NCBI RefSeq assembly: GCF_003966565.1
Contig: NZ_AP018718.1
Span: forward strand, 1,426,001 to 1,490,000
Direction: 5' to 3'
Source of the DNA: Sulfuricystis multivorans
GTDB taxonomy: Bacteria; Pseudomonadota; Gammaproteobacteria; Burkholderiales; Rhodocyclaceae
Length of the DNA: 64,000 bases
Shown here piece by piece: positions 21,009-30,953 of the stretch; within the stretch, counting starts at the first letter, position 1; each line of letters opens with the position of its first letter. Below the pieces are notes generated by a model. It searched no databases and had not been told where the DNA came from. It worked only from the letters and a program-made list of their open reading frames with translations. Made by a program: the position numbers and the translations under genes.

Positions 21009-22034
21009 ATGCCGTCGATCCGCTGCGACCTCTTCTGCCGTGTCATCGACAACCTCGGTGATGCGGGTGTGAGCTGGCGCCTTGCGCGGCAGCTGGCGGT
21101 CGAGTTTGGTTGGCGGGTGCGGCTTTTCATCGATGATCCGGCGCCGATCGGTCTGCTTGCGCCCGGACAGTCGGTCGTCGAGGTGCGGCGCTGGCTGGAA
21201 GATTTTTCGGGCGTCGCAGCGGCGGATGTCGTCATCGAAACCTTCGCCTGTGACCTTCCGCCCGCCTATGTCGCGGCGATGCGCTCGCGCGCGCGGCCGC
21301 CGGTGTGGATCAACCTCGAATATCTGTCGGCGGAGAACTGGGTGGTCGGCTGTCACGGCCTGCCCTCGCCGCAGCAGGGCTTGTCGAAGTTCTTTTTCTT
21401 TCCCGGCTTCGTGCCGGGCACCGGCGGGTTGTTGAAGGAACGCGACTATGCCGCTCCACCAGCGCCGAGTTTCGACGGGCCGCTAAAAGTCTCGCTGTTC
21501 TGTTACGAAAATCCGCAGCTGCCGGCGCTGCTGGAAGTCTGGCGCGACGGGGAGCAGCCCATCTTCTGCCATGTCTGCGCGGGACTGCCGCGCCAGCAGG
21601 TGGAAGCCTGGCTCGGCGCGCCCTTCCCGGTCGGGGCGAAGGTCGAGTGCGGCAGTTTGATCCTCACTGCCCTGCCTTTTCTGCCGCAGACCGAGTACGA
21701 CGCGCTACTGGGGCGTTGTCAGCTCAATTTCGTGCGTGGCGAGGATTCCTTCGTGCGCGCCCAGTGGGCCGAGCGGCCCTTCGTCTGGCAGGCCTACCGC
21801 CAAGCCGAGGACGCGCATCTGGCCAAGCTCGATGCTTTTTTGAGGCTCTATACCGACGATGCGGCAACACATGCCTTTTTCCGCGCCTGGAACGGCGGGG
21901 GCGATCTCGACTGGCCAGCCTTCGCAAGGCGCCTGCCATATCTTGCCGCCCAGGCGCCGGGCTGGGCCAAGCGGATCGCCGCCCAGGGCGATCTGGCGAC
22001 GAATCTGGTCAAGTTCTGCCTGGCTCGGCTATAA
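21009..22034 (+). CDS. earP: EF-P arginine-32 rhamnosyltransferase
   Basis: 341-residue GT-B-type glycosyltransferase that moves rhamnose from dTDP-L-rhamnose to Arg32 of EF-P. Typical features are the N-terminal [19 protein letters not shown] with the catalytic-region Asp, GLLKERDY, and near the C-terminus [20 protein letters not shown]. It is 34 bp upstream of efp, the known genomic pairing. It begins just after the integron array, so the array lies between uvrC and earP. dTDP-rhamnose synthesis genes are not in the window. Confidence 0.95.
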   Translation: MPSIRCDLFCRVIDNLGDAGVSWRLARQLAVEFGWRVRLFIDDPAPIGLLAPGQSVVEVRRWLEDFSGVAAADVVIETFACDLPPAYVAAMRSRARPPVWINLEYLSAENWVVGCHGLPSPQQGLSKFFFFPGFVPGTGGLLKERDYAAPPAPSFDGPLKVSLFCYENPQLPALLEVWRDGEQPIFCHVCAGLPRQQVEAWLGAPFPVGAKVECGSLILTALPFLPQTEYDALLGRCQLNFVRGEDSFVRAQWAERPFVWQAYRQAEDAHLAKLDAFLRLYTDDAATHAFFRAWNGGGDLDWPAFARRLPYLAAQAPGWAKRIAAQGDLATNLVKFCLARL

Positions 22035-22035
22035 T
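22007..22035 (+). promoter_or_regulatory. Candidate sigma-70 promoter for efp
   Basis: A perfect TATAAT at 22030-22035 lies within the last codons of earP, with a weak -35 (TGGTCA) about 18 bp upstream. It would start transcription at about 22042, giving efp a short leader and expression independent of earP. Confidence 0.5.
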
Positions 22036-22068
22036 GCTCGGATTTCTTTCTCCCTTCGGGCAACGTTT

Positions 22069-22629
22069 ATGAAAACCGCACAGGAACTGCGCACCGGCAA
22101 CGTCATCATGGTCGATGGCCAGCCGCTCGTGATCCAGAAACACGAATACAACAAGTCCGGCCGCAACGCCGCGGTCGTCAAGTTCAAGTTCAAGAACCTG
22201 CTCACCGGCGCCCCGTCGGAGGCCGTCTATAAAGCCGATGAAAAGTTCGAGCAGATCATTCCCGAACGCAAGGAATGCACCTATTCCTACTATGCCGATC
22301 CGATGTATGTCTTCATGGACGCCGAGTACAACCAGTACGAAGTCGAAGCCGAGAACATGCAGGACGCCATTCCCTATCTCGAAGACGGCATGCAGGTCGA
22401 GGTGGTGTTCTATGAAGGCAAGGCGATCTCGGTCGAGTTGCCGAACTCGGTGGTGCGCGAAGTCGAATATACCGAGCCAGCCGTCAAGGGCGACACTTCC
22501 GGCAAGGTGATGAAGCCGGCGCGCATCAAGCCTTCTGGTCTGGAAGTGATGGTGCCGATCTTCGTCGAAATCGGCGACAAGATCGAAATCGACACCCGCA
22601 GCGGCGAATACAAGAGCCGCGTCAAGTAA
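22069..22629 (+). CDS. efp: Translation elongation factor P, Arg32 type
   Basis: 186 residues; relieves ribosome stalling at polyproline. The N-terminal KOW-like domain has NKSGRNAAV, with Arg exactly at position 32, the residue rhamnosylated by EarP. Two OB domains follow, ending [12 protein letters not shown]. Start [14 protein letters not shown] is canonical. A strong terminator follows. The long Pro/Ala-rich tail of RNase E in this window is one likely client (inference). Confidence 0.98.
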   Translation: MKTAQELRTGNVIMVDGQPLVIQKHEYNKSGRNAAVVKFKFKNLLTGAPSEAVYKADEKFEQIIPERKECTYSYYADPMYVFMDAEYNQYEVEAENMQDAIPYLEDGMQVEVVFYEGKAISVELPNSVVREVEYTEPAVKGDTSGKVMKPARIKPSGLEVMVPIFVEIGDKIEIDTRSGEYKSRVK

Positions 22630-22649
22630 GCGCGCAGATCAACCGAACG

Positions 22650-22680
22650 AAAAAGGGACGGTCGCGGCCGTCCCTTTTTT
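22650..22680. terminator. Rho-independent terminator between efp and the Cys-rich protein gene
   Basis: GGGACGG / CCGTCCC stem with a 6-base loop, T-run on the right and A-run on the left, so it can act for both convergent genes. The minus-strand stop at 22679 overlaps it. Confidence 0.85.
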
Positions 22681-23167
22681 ACTTCACCATCATCTCGACC
22701 ACCCAGCGTGTCACGCTAGCGGTGGCATGAGCGCATTTGTTGCCGCGGGCTTCCGAAAAGGCCTGGTATTCCTCGGCCTTCCACATGTCGTAAGTGCGAC
22801 CGGTGAATTGCTGCTGCAGTTCGGCACAGGTCACACCGCCGAATTCGGCGCGGAAGCGCTCGACGAGTTCCTTGCATTTCCTGAAGTTGTTGATGTAGCG
22901 CCCCTTGTCGAGTTTGTCGCGGTCGCGACCGTATTTCGCCGACAGGGCGACCAGCCCGCCGCTCAGCGCTCCACAAGCGCCCGCGCCCATCAGCGCGCCA
23001 CCTCCCGACAGGCCGTGAACAGCCTTGATCGTCGCGTCGTCGATGCCTCCCACCGTCTCCTGAAGAGTCGCCAGCACACACTGCGGACAACAGCCATAGT
23101 CCAGCTCGTATTGCAGCGCCTTGGCGTAGGCCTGTTCGGCGAGGGTCGATTTTTCGTCCGCACTCAT
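22679..23167 (-). CDS. C_GCAxxG_C_C family protein
   Basis: 162 residues with the family's Cys pattern: YGCCPQCV near residue 23, AGACGALSGG near residue 60, FRKCKELVERF and GGVTCAELQ. The conserved Cys and Gly residues suggest redox or metal binding; no reaction is known. Start MSADEKS is preceded by GGAG 5 bp upstream; an earlier in-frame start would enter the promoter region. It follows nagZ on the same strand after an 80-bp gap. Confidence 0.8.
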   Translation of the reverse strand: MSADEKSTLAEQAYAKALQYELDYGCCPQCVLATLQETVGGIDDATIKAVHGLSGGGALMGAGACGALSGGLVALSAKYGRDRDKLDKGRYINNFRKCKELVERFRAEFGGVTCAELQQQFTGRTYDMWKAEEYQAFSEARGNKCAHATASVTRWVVEMMVK

Positions 23168-23247
23168 TTCATTTCTCCATATCATGGAATGCTTATATTC
23201 TGAATGATTCAGGCGGCACAGATGTTGACCCATCTCAACAAAAGCGT

Positions 23248-24294
23248 TCAAGCCTTGCCTGGTGCGGGTAAATCGCCGGTGAGCCTGCGCACGACCTGGC
23301 GGCCGGCCTGCCACAGCATCGATTCCGCCAGCTCCCCCCAGGACAACGCAGGCCGGGTCGGCAGAAGCCGAGCAATGCGCACGGCGCGTTGGGCATCGGC
23401 TCGGGCTTGCCAGCGCGTGAGCACCTCTTCCACCGCTTCAGGGGCATTGCAGACGAGCAACATGTCGCAGCCGGCCATCCAGGCGGCCTCGACGCGCGCG
23501 ACGATGTCGCCGGCGACACTCGCCCCGGCCATCGACAGATCGTCGCTGAAAATCGCCCCGTCGAAGCCAAATTCCCTGCGCAACTTGCCGATCCAAAGCG
23601 GCGAGAATCCCGCCGGCCGTTCATCGATCCGGGGGTAGATCACATGCGCCGGCATCACCGCATCGAGTTGCGCATGAGCGATCAGGTGGCGATAGGGCTG
23701 CAAATCCTCGGCCATCTCTTCGAGACGACGCCCATCGACGGGAAGCGCGACATGCGAGTCGGCTTCCACCCAGCCGTGGCCGGGGAAATGCTTGCCACAG
23801 CAGGCCATGCCGGCCTCTTTCATCCCACGGATCAGCCCGCCGGCGAGCTCGCTCACGGCCTTGGGGTCGCGGTGAAAGGCGCGGTCGCCAATCACGCTGC
23901 TCACGCCATAGTCGAGATCGAGCACCGGGGTGAATGACAAATCGACGCCACAGGCGCGCAGCTCAGCGGCAAGCACGAAGCCGAGCATGCGCGCCGTCTC
24001 CACGCTGGCCTGCGGCGCTTTATCCCACCACTGACCGAGCCGGCGCATCGCCGGAATCGCGGTAAAACCCTCGCGGCAGCGCTGCACGCGGCCGCCTTCG
24101 TGATCGATGGCAATCAGCAGCCGCGGAGTGCGCAGGTCGTGAATCTCGGCACATAGCGCGGCAAGCTGCTCGGGATCGCGATAGTTGCGCGCGAACAGAA
24201 TCACGCCGCCGACGAGCGGATGGCGCAATCGCTCGCGCTCTGCGTCCGTCAGCGCGGGGCCATTGATATCGATCATCAATGGGCCGTGGCTCAT
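23248..24294 (-). CDS. nagZ: Beta-N-acetylhexosaminidase
   Basis: Cytoplasmic enzyme of muropeptide recycling that removes GlcNAc from anhydromuropeptides. 348 residues, GH3 catalytic domain only. Motifs: LLIAIDHEGGRVQR, the NagZ loop CGKHFPGHGWVEADSH with the catalytic His, and the nucleophile Asp in AIFSDDLSM. The ATG overlaps the acpS stop (ATGA). Confidence 0.95.
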   Translation of the reverse strand: MSHGPLMIDINGPALTDAERERLRHPLVGGVILFARNYRDPEQLAALCAEIHDLRTPRLLIAIDHEGGRVQRCREGFTAIPAMRRLGQWWDKAPQASVETARMLGFVLAAELRACGVDLSFTPVLDLDYGVSSVIGDRAFHRDPKAVSELAGGLIRGMKEAGMACCGKHFPGHGWVEADSHVALPVDGRRLEEMAEDLQPYRHLIAHAQLDAVMPAHVIYPRIDERPAGFSPLWIGKLRREFGFDGAIFSDDLSMAGASVAGDIVARVEAAWMAGCDMLLVCNAPEAVEEVLTRWQARADAQRAVRIARLLPTRPALSWGELAESMLWQAGRQVVRRLTGDLPAPGKA

Positions 24295-24668
24295 TGGCGC
24301 TCCACGATGACGAAGGCCAGCGCGTACTCCATCTCGTCGGCCAGCGAAAGATGACAGAGCAGACCCCTCGCCGCCAGCCAACTCGCGAGCTCGGCGGCAA
24401 AGGCAAAGGAGGGTTTGCCGAGCGCATCATGAGTTACGGCGATCGCGGTGAGCAGCACCGGCGCCCGGATGCCAGTGCCGAGCGCCTTGGCCAAGGCTTC
24501 CTTGGCGGCGAAGCGCTTGGCGAGTAACCGAGCCGGATCGAGACTCATGCGGCATTCGCCGCGCTCATCCGGCGCGAGCAGCTTCGCCAACGCTCGCTCA
24601 CCATGACGCTGCCAGAGCGCTTGCATACGCGCGATGGCGACGAGATCGGTGCCGATGCCGTGGATCAC
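24291..24668 (-). CDS. acpS: Holo-[acyl-carrier-protein] synthase
   Basis: Transfers 4'-phosphopantetheine from CoA to Ser of acyl carrier protein (AcpP at 38491 is a likely substrate). 125 residues with [14 protein letters not shown] and [15 protein letters not shown], which hold the Asp and Glu that bind Mg2+. The start is GTG at 24668, overlapping the pdxJ stop (GTGA). Confidence 0.95.
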   Translation of the reverse strand: MIHGIGTDLVAIARMQALWQRHGERALAKLLAPDERGECRMSLDPARLLAKRFAAKEALAKALGTGIRAPVLLTAIAVTHDALGKPSFAFAAELASWLAARGLLCHLSLADEMEYALAFVIVERQ

Positions 24669-25414
24669 TGCGCGGCTGCCTCGCGCATCAGGGCCTTCAT
24701 TTCCCGCACCGCCTCGCGCAAGCCCACGAAGACGGCACGGCTAACGATGCTGTGGCCGATGTGCAATTCGCTGATGCCAGGCAGCGCCGCGACCGGCTGC
24801 ACATTGGCATAGGTGAGCGCGTGCCCGGCGTTGAAGCGCAGTCCGAGATCGAGCAGTGCCGCGCCGCCAGCGCCGACTTTCGCCAGTTCGGCCTGAGCGT
24901 TGGGGCTTGCCATGTCGCGCCCATGCTGGTGAAAGGCATGCGCATAGGGGCCGGTGTGGATTTCGCCAGCCTGTGCGCCGACGCGCCCGGCGGCCTCGAC
25001 CTGACGCAAATCGGCGTCGATGAACAGGCTCACATAGACGCCGGCATCATTGAGACGTGCGACGACTTCTTTGAGTCTCGCCTCTTGCCCGGCCACATCG
25101 AGCCCCCCCTCAGTGGTGATCTCATGACGCCCCTCGGGCACCAGCGTGGCCATCTCGGGCTTGAGGCGGCAGGCGATGGCGATCATTTCGTCGGTCGCCG
25201 CCATTTCGAGGTTCAGTTTCACCGCGACGGTCTGGCGCAACAGCTCGACATCGCGGTCGATGATGTGGCGCCGATCCTCGCGCAAATGCACGGTGATGCA
25301 GTCGGCGCCGCCCAGCTGCGCTTCGAACGCCGCAGCGACGGGGTCGGGCTCATAAGTGCGGCGCGCCTGGCGCAGCGTCGCCACATGGTCGATGTTCACA
25401 CCCAAATGAATCAT
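24665..25414 (-). CDS. pdxJ: Pyridoxine 5'-phosphate synthase
   Basis: Makes pyridoxine phosphate from 1-deoxyxylulose-5-phosphate and 3-amino-2-oxopropyl phosphate. 249 residues, TIM barrel: [31 protein letters not shown], and [12 protein letters not shown]. Start MIHLGVN was preferred (GGAGAG upstream) over an upstream in-frame start. Residues [10 protein letters not shown] are encoded by an imperfect copy of the dispersed 24-bp repeat (24856-24880). Confidence 0.95.
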   Translation of the reverse strand: MIHLGVNIDHVATLRQARRTYEPDPVAAAFEAQLGGADCITVHLREDRRHIIDRDVELLRQTVAVKLNLEMAATDEMIAIACRLKPEMATLVPEGRHEITTEGGLDVAGQEARLKEVVARLNDAGVYVSLFIDADLRQVEAAGRVGAQAGEIHTGPYAHAFHQHGRDMASPNAQAELAKVGAGGAALLDLGLRFNAGHALTYANVQPVAALPGISELHIGHSIVSRAVFVGLREAVREMKALMREAAAQ

Positions 25415-25428
25415 GTTCTCTCCACTAC

Positions 25429-26142
25429 TCAAATGTCTTGCAAATCGATGAACACCCGCCGCGTCTGCAACGGCTGGCCTTCCAGATAATGCGCCAACAG
25501 CGTGCGCATCAGTGGCTTGGCCTCGGCCAGGGTGCGCGGATCGGCGTAATTATCCTCCGCGAGATCGAGCAAGGTCTGGCCGGAAACGCAAGGCCCGCTG
25601 CCAGCTTCTTCCGCCGGCAGCGCGCCGCGCTCGACCTGATAGCGATAGCTGCGCCGCGGCTCGATCGGCTGGCCCTGCGCATCGTGTTCCAACCGCAAGC
25701 CATAGCCGAGCTCGCGCAGCAGGATTTTCTCGAAGCGGCGCGCGGCGGCCTCGATCGTGCCGCGCGCCAGATCCCCCAGCGCGCTGCCATAGGCATCGAA
25801 CAGCGCCACATGAGGATCTTCACGCGGCAACAGTTTCATCAACAGCTCGTTCAGATAATAGCCGACCAGGAGCCCAGAGCCGACGAGCAGCGGCAAGCCG
25901 CCCAGCCATTCGGCCCTGGCCAGCGTCTTCACTTCGCCGCCGCCGAACCAGGCAAGTTCGAGCGGCTGGAAGGCATGCAGCACGCCGCGCAGTGCCGAGC
26001 GCGGCCGGCGCGCCCCGCGCGCGAGCAATGCGAGACGGCCATGTTCGCGCGCGAAGATCTCGAGAATCAGGCTGGTTTCGCTGAATGGGTAACTATGCAG
26101 CAGAAAGGCAGCCGCACCGTCAATGCGTTGCTTGCCGGTCAT
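25429..26142 (-). CDS. recO: DNA repair protein RecO
   Basis: Helps RecR load RecA at gaps coated with SSB. 237 residues; N-terminal OB fold ([37 protein letters not shown]) and a helical C-terminal domain. The zinc-binding Cys cluster found in some RecO proteins is reduced: only one Cys is seen near residue 187. The ATG shares a base with the era stop (TGATG). Confidence 0.93.
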   Translation of the reverse strand: MTGKQRIDGAAAFLLHSYPFSETSLILEIFAREHGRLALLARGARRPRSALRGVLHAFQPLELAWFGGGEVKTLARAEWLGGLPLLVGSGLLVGYYLNELLMKLLPREDPHVALFDAYGSALGDLARGTIEAAARRFEKILLRELGYGLRLEHDAQGQPIEPRRSYRYQVERGALPAEEAGSGPCVSGQTLLDLAEDNYADPRTLAEAKPLMRTLLAHYLEGQPLQTRRVFIDLQDI

Positions 26143-27035
26143 CACTCATAGCCGAGACTCTTCAGGGCGCGCTCATCAATGGTCCAGCCACTCTTCACCT
26201 TCACCCAAGTTTCCAGCCAGACCTTGCCGCCGAAGAGTTTTTCCATGTCATGGCGCGCAGCGCTGGCGATGCGCTTTAGCCGTTCGCCTTTCTTGCCGAT
26301 GACGATCGCCTTGTGCGCTTCCTTGTCGACGATCACCGCGGCATGGATACGCCGCAGCTGGCCCTCTTGCTCGAATTTCTCGATCTCGACGGTGAGGCCA
26401 TAGGGCAGCTCGTCGCCCAAATTGCGGAACAGCTTCTCGCGCAACAGCTCCGCGGCGAGGAAGCGCTCGGAACGATCGGTGAGCTCGTCCGGCGCGAAGA
26501 TCGGCGGTGCTTCCGGCAAATGTCGGCCGGCGACATCGAGCAGCGTATCGAGGTTTTCGTCCTTCTCGGCGCTCACCGGTACGATGTCGGCGAAAGCGTA
26601 TTCCTTCGCCAACAGCGCGATCAAGGGCAGCAGCGCTTTCTTGTCGGCCAACCGATCGATCTTGTTGATCACCAGCACGATCGGCTTGGCCGCCGGCAGG
26701 CGTGCGAGTACCGCGCGATCCTCATCGCGCCAGCGCCGCGCATCGATCACGAACAGAATCACATCGACGTCGTCGAGCGCCGCATTCACGGCGCGGTTCA
26801 TCGCCCGGTTCAATGCCGTGCGGTATTCGGTCTGGAAGCCCGGTGTATCGACGAAGACATACTGGCGCGTTTCAGTCGTCAAGATGCCGTGGATACGGTG
26901 GCGCGTGGTCTGCGCCTTGCTGGAAGTGATGCTGAGCTTCGCGCCCACCAGATGGTTCATCAACGTCGATTTGCCGACGTTCGGACAACCGACGATCGCC
27001 AGGTAGCCGGCGCGGAAAGAATCCATTTCGTTCAT
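26142..27035 (-). CDS. era: GTPase Era
   Basis: Ribosome-assembly GTPase that binds the 3' end of 16S rRNA. 297 residues: G1 [12 protein letters not shown]3 VDTPGF, G4 VINKIDR, then a C-terminal KH domain with [17 protein letters not shown]. Start MNEMDSF overlaps the rnc stop (ATGA). Confidence 0.97.
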   Translation of the reverse strand: MNEMDSFRAGYLAIVGCPNVGKSTLMNHLVGAKLSITSSKAQTTRHRIHGILTTETRQYVFVDTPGFQTEYRTALNRAMNRAVNAALDDVDVILFVIDARRWRDEDRAVLARLPAAKPIVLVINKIDRLADKKALLPLIALLAKEYAFADIVPVSAEKDENLDTLLDVAGRHLPEAPPIFAPDELTDRSERFLAAELLREKLFRNLGDELPYGLTVEIEKFEQEGQLRRIHAAVIVDKEAHKAIVIGKKGERLKRIASAARHDMEKLFGGKVWLETWVKVKSGWTIDERALKSLGYE

Positions 27036-27700
27036 GCGCCGCTCAGCTTGTCCAGGGCCGCCTGCGCCGCTTCCTGCTCGGCGGCGCGCCGGCTCGCGCC
27101 CCGGCCGGTGACGCGGATATCGAGGGCAGGAATGTTGCAGGCGACCACGAACTCCTGGGCATGGGCGCTGCCGAGCGTTTCGAGCAATTGGTATTGCGGT
27201 AGCGGCAGACGCCGCCCCTGCAGCCATTCCTGTAAAGCCGTCTTGGCGTCCTTGCCAGCGCTGCGAGGGTCGAGGCGCTCGATGCGCTCCCGGTAGAGAC
27301 GCTCGATCGTCGCCAGCGCCGAATCGAAGCCGGCGTCGAGGAGAATAGCGCCGAAGATCGCCTCCAGCGCGTCGGCCAGGATCGAAGGGCGTCGAAAGCC
27401 GCCGCTTTTCAGCTCGCCCTCACCCAGGCGCAACGCATCGCCCAAACCCAGGCTGGTAGCGATTTCCGCCAGTGTTTCCTGACGCACCAGGCTGGCACGC
27501 AGCCGGGAAAGCTCGCCCTCCTTGAGCGTGGGAAACTTGCGGAACAGCAACATCGCGACTGCGCAATTGAGCACGCTGTCGCCGAGGAATTCGAAGCGTT
27601 CGTTGTGCGGCGAGGAATGGCTGCGGTGCGTCAGCGCCTGGCGCAGCAGCTCGGGTTTGGCAAAGCGGTGGCCAAGCGCCTGTTCGAGCCGCACGCTCAA
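27032..27700 (-). CDS. rnc: Ribonuclease III
   Basis: Cleaves double-stranded RNA, including rRNA precursors. 222 residues: nuclease domain with [16 protein letters not shown] and [15 protein letters not shown], then a double-stranded RNA-binding domain ending [18 protein letters not shown]. The start is read as TTG at 27700 ([13 protein letters not shown]) with AAGGAG 6 bp upstream; it begins 2 bp after the DUF4845 stop. Confidence 0.95.
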   Translation of the reverse strand: MSVRLEQALGHRFAKPELLRQALTHRSHSSPHNERFEFLGDSVLNCAVAMLLFRKFPTLKEGELSRLRASLVRQETLAEIATSLGLGDALRLGEGELKSGGFRRPSILADALEAIFGAILLDAGFDSALATIERLYRERIERLDPRSAGKDAKTALQEWLQGRRLPLPQYQLLETLGSAHAQEFVVACNIPALDIRVTGRGASRRAAEQEAAQAALDKLSGA

Positions 27701-27702
27701 GC

Positions 27703-28059
27703 CTACTCCTTCGAGGAACCGGAAAAATCGAGCAGCAGGCTGACGTTGGCGAACAGCGGAATGCGCTTTTCGTAAGCGAACGAGACGACGATCTGACCTG
27801 CTTCCTTGGTGATGTCGAGATCGGCGCCGGTGATTGCCGAGATGTAGTCCACGTTGGCCTGCCGGTCGAAAGCTTCGCGGATTTGCCGGACACTCGTCTC
27901 GGGGCCGGCCGCCTGGGTCACCTTCTTGATCGAAGCGACCACCTGCCGATATTCGATGTATTCCGGGACGACCTTCATGCCCAGCAGGGCGAGGAGCGCA
28001 ACGACGAACGCAGCGAACAGCAGGCCGGAAAGTGACATACCACGGTGCTTGTAGTTCAT
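27703..28059 (-). CDS. DUF4845 membrane-anchored protein
   Basis: 118 residues with a short basic N-terminus, one membrane helix (about residues 8-28, [20 protein letters not shown]) and a periplasmic or cytoplasmic alpha/beta tail. It sits between lepB and rnc, the standard place for DUF4845 in betaproteobacteria. Function unknown; a pseudopilin-like N-terminus is suggested only by length and layout. Confidence 0.85.
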   Translation of the reverse strand: MNYKHRGMSLSGLLFAAFVVALLALLGMKVVPEYIEYRQVVASIKKVTQAAGPETSVRQIREAFDRQANVDYISAITGADLDITKEAGQIVVSFAYEKRIPLFANVSLLLDFSGSSKE

Positions 28060-28081
28060 TCTCCCTCCTCACCAGGCAACA

Positions 28082-28870
28082 TCAGCGGAAACCGCCGATA
28101 CGCTTCAGATCGCCGAAATTGAACCAGATGTAGAACGCCTTGCCGACCAGGTTCTCGTCGGGCACGAAGCCCCATACCCGACTGTCCTGAGAATTGTCGC
28201 GGTTGTCGCCCATGACGAAGTAATGGCCGGGCGGCACTTCGCAGACAAAGCCCTCGGTATTGTAGAGGCATTTGTCACGGTGGGGAAACTGCATGACATG
28301 CGGCACGAAAGCCGGCGCATCGTTCTCGATCAGGATCATATGCTCCCGGTTGCCGAGCCGTTCTTCATAAAGCGGCGTATAGAACAGGCGTTCCGCGTCG
28401 AAATAATCGCCGGCGCGGCGCACTTCGACCGGCTGGCCGTTGATGGTCAGGCGCTTGTTCTGATAGGCCACCTTGTCGCCGGGAAGTCCCACGACGCGCT
28501 TGATGTAATCGAGCGAAGGATCGGGCGGGTAGCGGAACACCACGACATCGCCACGCTCGGGCTGGCCGATATCGACGATTTTCTTGTTCACCACTGGCAG
28601 GCGGATGCCATAGGCAAACTTGTTGACGGCGATGAAGTCGCCGACCAGCAAGGTCGGAATCATCGAGCCGGAAGGAATCTTGAACGGCTCGACGAGAAAT
28701 GAGCGCAGCAGGAACACCACCAGGATGACCGGGAAAAAACTGGCACCGTATTCGACCCACAGCGGCTCCTTGGCATCGGGCGCGCGCCGCTTGCGGAAAT
28801 GGATGCGATCGAGCGCCCAGAGCACACCGCTGGCGACCAGAAGAATGAAAAGGATCAAGGCGAAGTTCAT
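28082..28870 (-). CDS. lepB: Signal peptidase I
   Basis: Inner-membrane protease that removes signal peptides from exported proteins. 262 residues: two N-terminal membrane segments, catalytic Ser in FKIPSGSMIPTLL, general-base Lys in DYIKRVVGLPGD, and box E MGDNRDNSQDSR. The gene is between lepA and DUF4845, the conserved order. Confidence 0.97.
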   Translation of the reverse strand: MNFALILFILLVASGVLWALDRIHFRKRRAPDAKEPLWVEYGASFFPVILVVFLLRSFLVEPFKIPSGSMIPTLLVGDFIAVNKFAYGIRLPVVNKKIVDIGQPERGDVVVFRYPPDPSLDYIKRVVGLPGDKVAYQNKRLTINGQPVEVRRAGDYFDAERLFYTPLYEERLGNREHMILIENDAPAFVPHVMQFPHRDKCLYNTEGFVCEVPPGHYFVMGDNRDNSQDSRVWGFVPDENLVGKAFYIWFNFGDLKRIGGFR

Positions 28871-28885
28871 GGCGCTCCCGACTGG

Positions 28886-30679
28886 TTATTTTTCGTCGAC
28901 GCGCAGCACGGCCAGGAAGGCTTCCTGGGGAATTTCCACGCTGCCGACCTGTTTCATGCGCTTCTTGCCGGCTTTCTGCTTTTCCAGCAGCTTCTTCTTG
29001 CGCGTGATGTCGCCGCCGTAGCATTTCGCCAGCACGTCTTTACGCAGCGCCTTGACGTTTTCGCGCGCGATGATCGTCGAGCCGATCGCCGCCTGGATGG
29101 CGACGTCGTACATCTGGCGCGGGATCAGGCCGCGCATCTTGGCCGCCAGCTCACGGCCGCGATACTGGGCATTGGCGCGATGGACGATCACCGACAGAGC
29201 ATCGACGCGGTCGCCGTTGATCAGGATGTCGAGCTTGACGACGTCGGCGGCGCGGTATTCCTTGAATTCGTAGTCGAGCGAGGCATAGCCGCGCGAGACC
29301 GATTTGAGCCTATCGAAAAAATCGAACACCACCTCGGCCAATGGCATCTCGTAGGTGACGTGGACCTGGCGGCCGTGGAAGCGCATATCGACCTGCGTGC
29401 CGCGCTTTGCTTCGCACAAGGTGATCACCGCGCCGAGATAGTCCTGCGGCACGAAGATCTGCGTCGTGATGATCGGCTCGCGGATCTCCTCGATCTTCTG
29501 CAGTTCCGGGAGTTTGGACGGATTTTCGACGAAAATCTCGGAACCGTCGCGCAGCTTGACCTGATAGACGACGGTCGGCGCCGTCGTGATGAGATCCTGA
29601 TCGAACTCGCGCTCCAGCCGCTCCTGGACGATCTCCATGTGCAACAGGCCCAGGAAGCCGCAGCGGAAACCGAAACCGAGCGCCTGCGAGACTTCCGGCT
29701 CGAACTGCAGCGAGGCGTCGTTGAGCTGCAGTTTTTCCAGCGCCTCGCGCAAGGAATCGTACTGGTTCGCCTCGACTGGATAGAGGCCGGCGAAGACCTG
29801 CGGCTTGACCTCCTTGAAGCCAGGCAAGGGTTCGGCCGCCGGGCGCTCGGCGAGCGTCACCGTATCGCCTACCTTGGCGGCCTTCAATTCTTTGATCCCG
29901 GAAATGATGAAGCCAACCTCGCCGGCAGAAAGCTGCTCGCGCGTCTGCGACTTGGGCGTAAACACCCCGACCTGTTCGCACAGATGCACCGCCCCCGTCG
30001 ACATCAGGCGAATCTTGTCCTTGGCTTTCAGGCTGCCATCGACGACGCGCACCAGCATCACGACGCCGACATAGTTGTCGAACCAGGAATCGATGATCAG
30101 CGCCTTCAAAGGGGCGGTCGGGTCGCCCTTAGGGGGCGACACACGATTGATCACCGCTTCGAGGATGTCGTCGATGCCCATGCCGGTCTTGGCCGAACAA
30201 GGAATCGCATCAGTCGCGTCGATACCGATCACTTCCTCGATCTCGGCGCGCGCATTGTCGGGATCGGCCTGCGGCAGATCCATTTTGTTGAGAACCGGCA
30301 CGACCTCGACGCCGAGCTCGATCGCCGTGTAGCAATTCGCCACGGTCTGCGCTTCGACGCCTTGCGAGGCATCGACGACGAGGAGCGCACCTTCGCAGGC
30401 CGAGAGGCTACGCGAGACCTCGTAGGAAAAGTCGACATGCCCCGGGGTATCGATCAGGTTGAGGTTGTAGCGTCGGCCATCCTTGGCCTGATACCACAAC
30501 GCCGCCGTCTGCGCCTTGATGGTGATGCCCCGCTCGCGCTCGATGTCCATCGAATCGAGCACCTGCTCCGACATTTCGCGCTCGGAGAGACCGCCGCAGC
30601 GCTGGATGATACGGTCGGCGAGGGTGGACTTGCCGTGATCGATATGGGCGATGATCGAAAAATTGCGGATGTGATCCAT
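28886..30679 (-). CDS. lepA: Elongation factor 4 (LepA)
   Basis: Ribosome-associated GTPase. 597 residues: G1 [15 protein letters not shown]2 region [10 protein letters not shown]3 DTPGHVDF, G4 LNKMDLP, and the LepA-specific C-terminal domain ending in [18 protein letters not shown]. Start [14 protein letters not shown] is canonical. It follows the glutaredoxin-like gene by 45 bp. Confidence 0.98.
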   Translation of the reverse strand: MDHIRNFSIIAHIDHGKSTLADRIIQRCGGLSEREMSEQVLDSMDIERERGITIKAQTAALWYQAKDGRRYNLNLIDTPGHVDFSYEVSRSLSACEGALLVVDASQGVEAQTVANCYTAIELGVEVVPVLNKMDLPQADPDNARAEIEEVIGIDATDAIPCSAKTGMGIDDILEAVINRVSPPKGDPTAPLKALIIDSWFDNYVGVVMLVRVVDGSLKAKDKIRLMSTGAVHLCEQVGVFTPKSQTREQLSAGEVGFIISGIKELKAAKVGDTVTLAERPAAEPLPGFKEVKPQVFAGLYPVEANQYDSLREALEKLQLNDASLQFEPEVSQALGFGFRCGFLGLLHMEIVQERLEREFDQDLITTAPTVVYQVKLRDGSEIFVENPSKLPELQKIEEIREPIITTQIFVPQDYLGAVITLCEAKRGTQVDMRFHGRQVHVTYEMPLAEVVFDFFDRLKSVSRGYASLDYEFKEYRAADVVKLDILINGDRVDALSVIVHRANAQYRGRELAAKMRGLIPRQMYDVAIQAAIGSTIIARENVKALRKDVLAKCYGGDITRKKKLLEKQKAGKKRMKQVGSVEIPQEAFLAVLRVDEK

Positions 30680-30724
30680 GAAAAAAAGCGCCGCACGGCG
30701 CCTTCGAGAAAATCGCCGCGGATT

Positions 30725-30952
30725 TTATCGCGAAAGGGCCGCCCGCAGTGCCACCAGATCGAGGAAAAAGTGGCAAATTTCCGTCTCGCCCAACATCAAG
30801 ACGGGAATGCGCGACCCGAAGCGATCGCGCCAGGCCGGATCGTCATCGATATTACGCACTTCGATTGCGCAACCATGCTCACTGCGAAAATCCTCCAGCA
30901 CGGCGAGCATGTCTGCGCACAGATGGCAACCGGGTCTGCCGTAGAGCGTCAG
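30725..30952 (-). CDS. Glutaredoxin-family (DUF836-like) thiol protein, unusual start
   Basis: About 75 residues with a thioredoxin-like fold: LTLYGRPGCHLCADM carries the CHLC redox pair, followed by FGSRIPVLMLGETEI with the cis-Pro. It lies directly after mucD. In its frame, after an upstream TGA, there is no ATG, GTG or TTG before the CxxC; candidates are CTG at 30952 or ATA at 30961 (which overlaps the mucD stop as ATAA). The first ATG falls after the CxxC and would remove the active site. I chose the CTG; the true start is unknown. Confidence 0.7.
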   Translation of the reverse strand: MTLYGRPGCHLCADMLAVLEDFRSEHGCAIEVRNIDDDPAWRDRFGSRIPVLMLGETEICHFFLDLVALRAALSR

Positions 30953-30953
30953 T

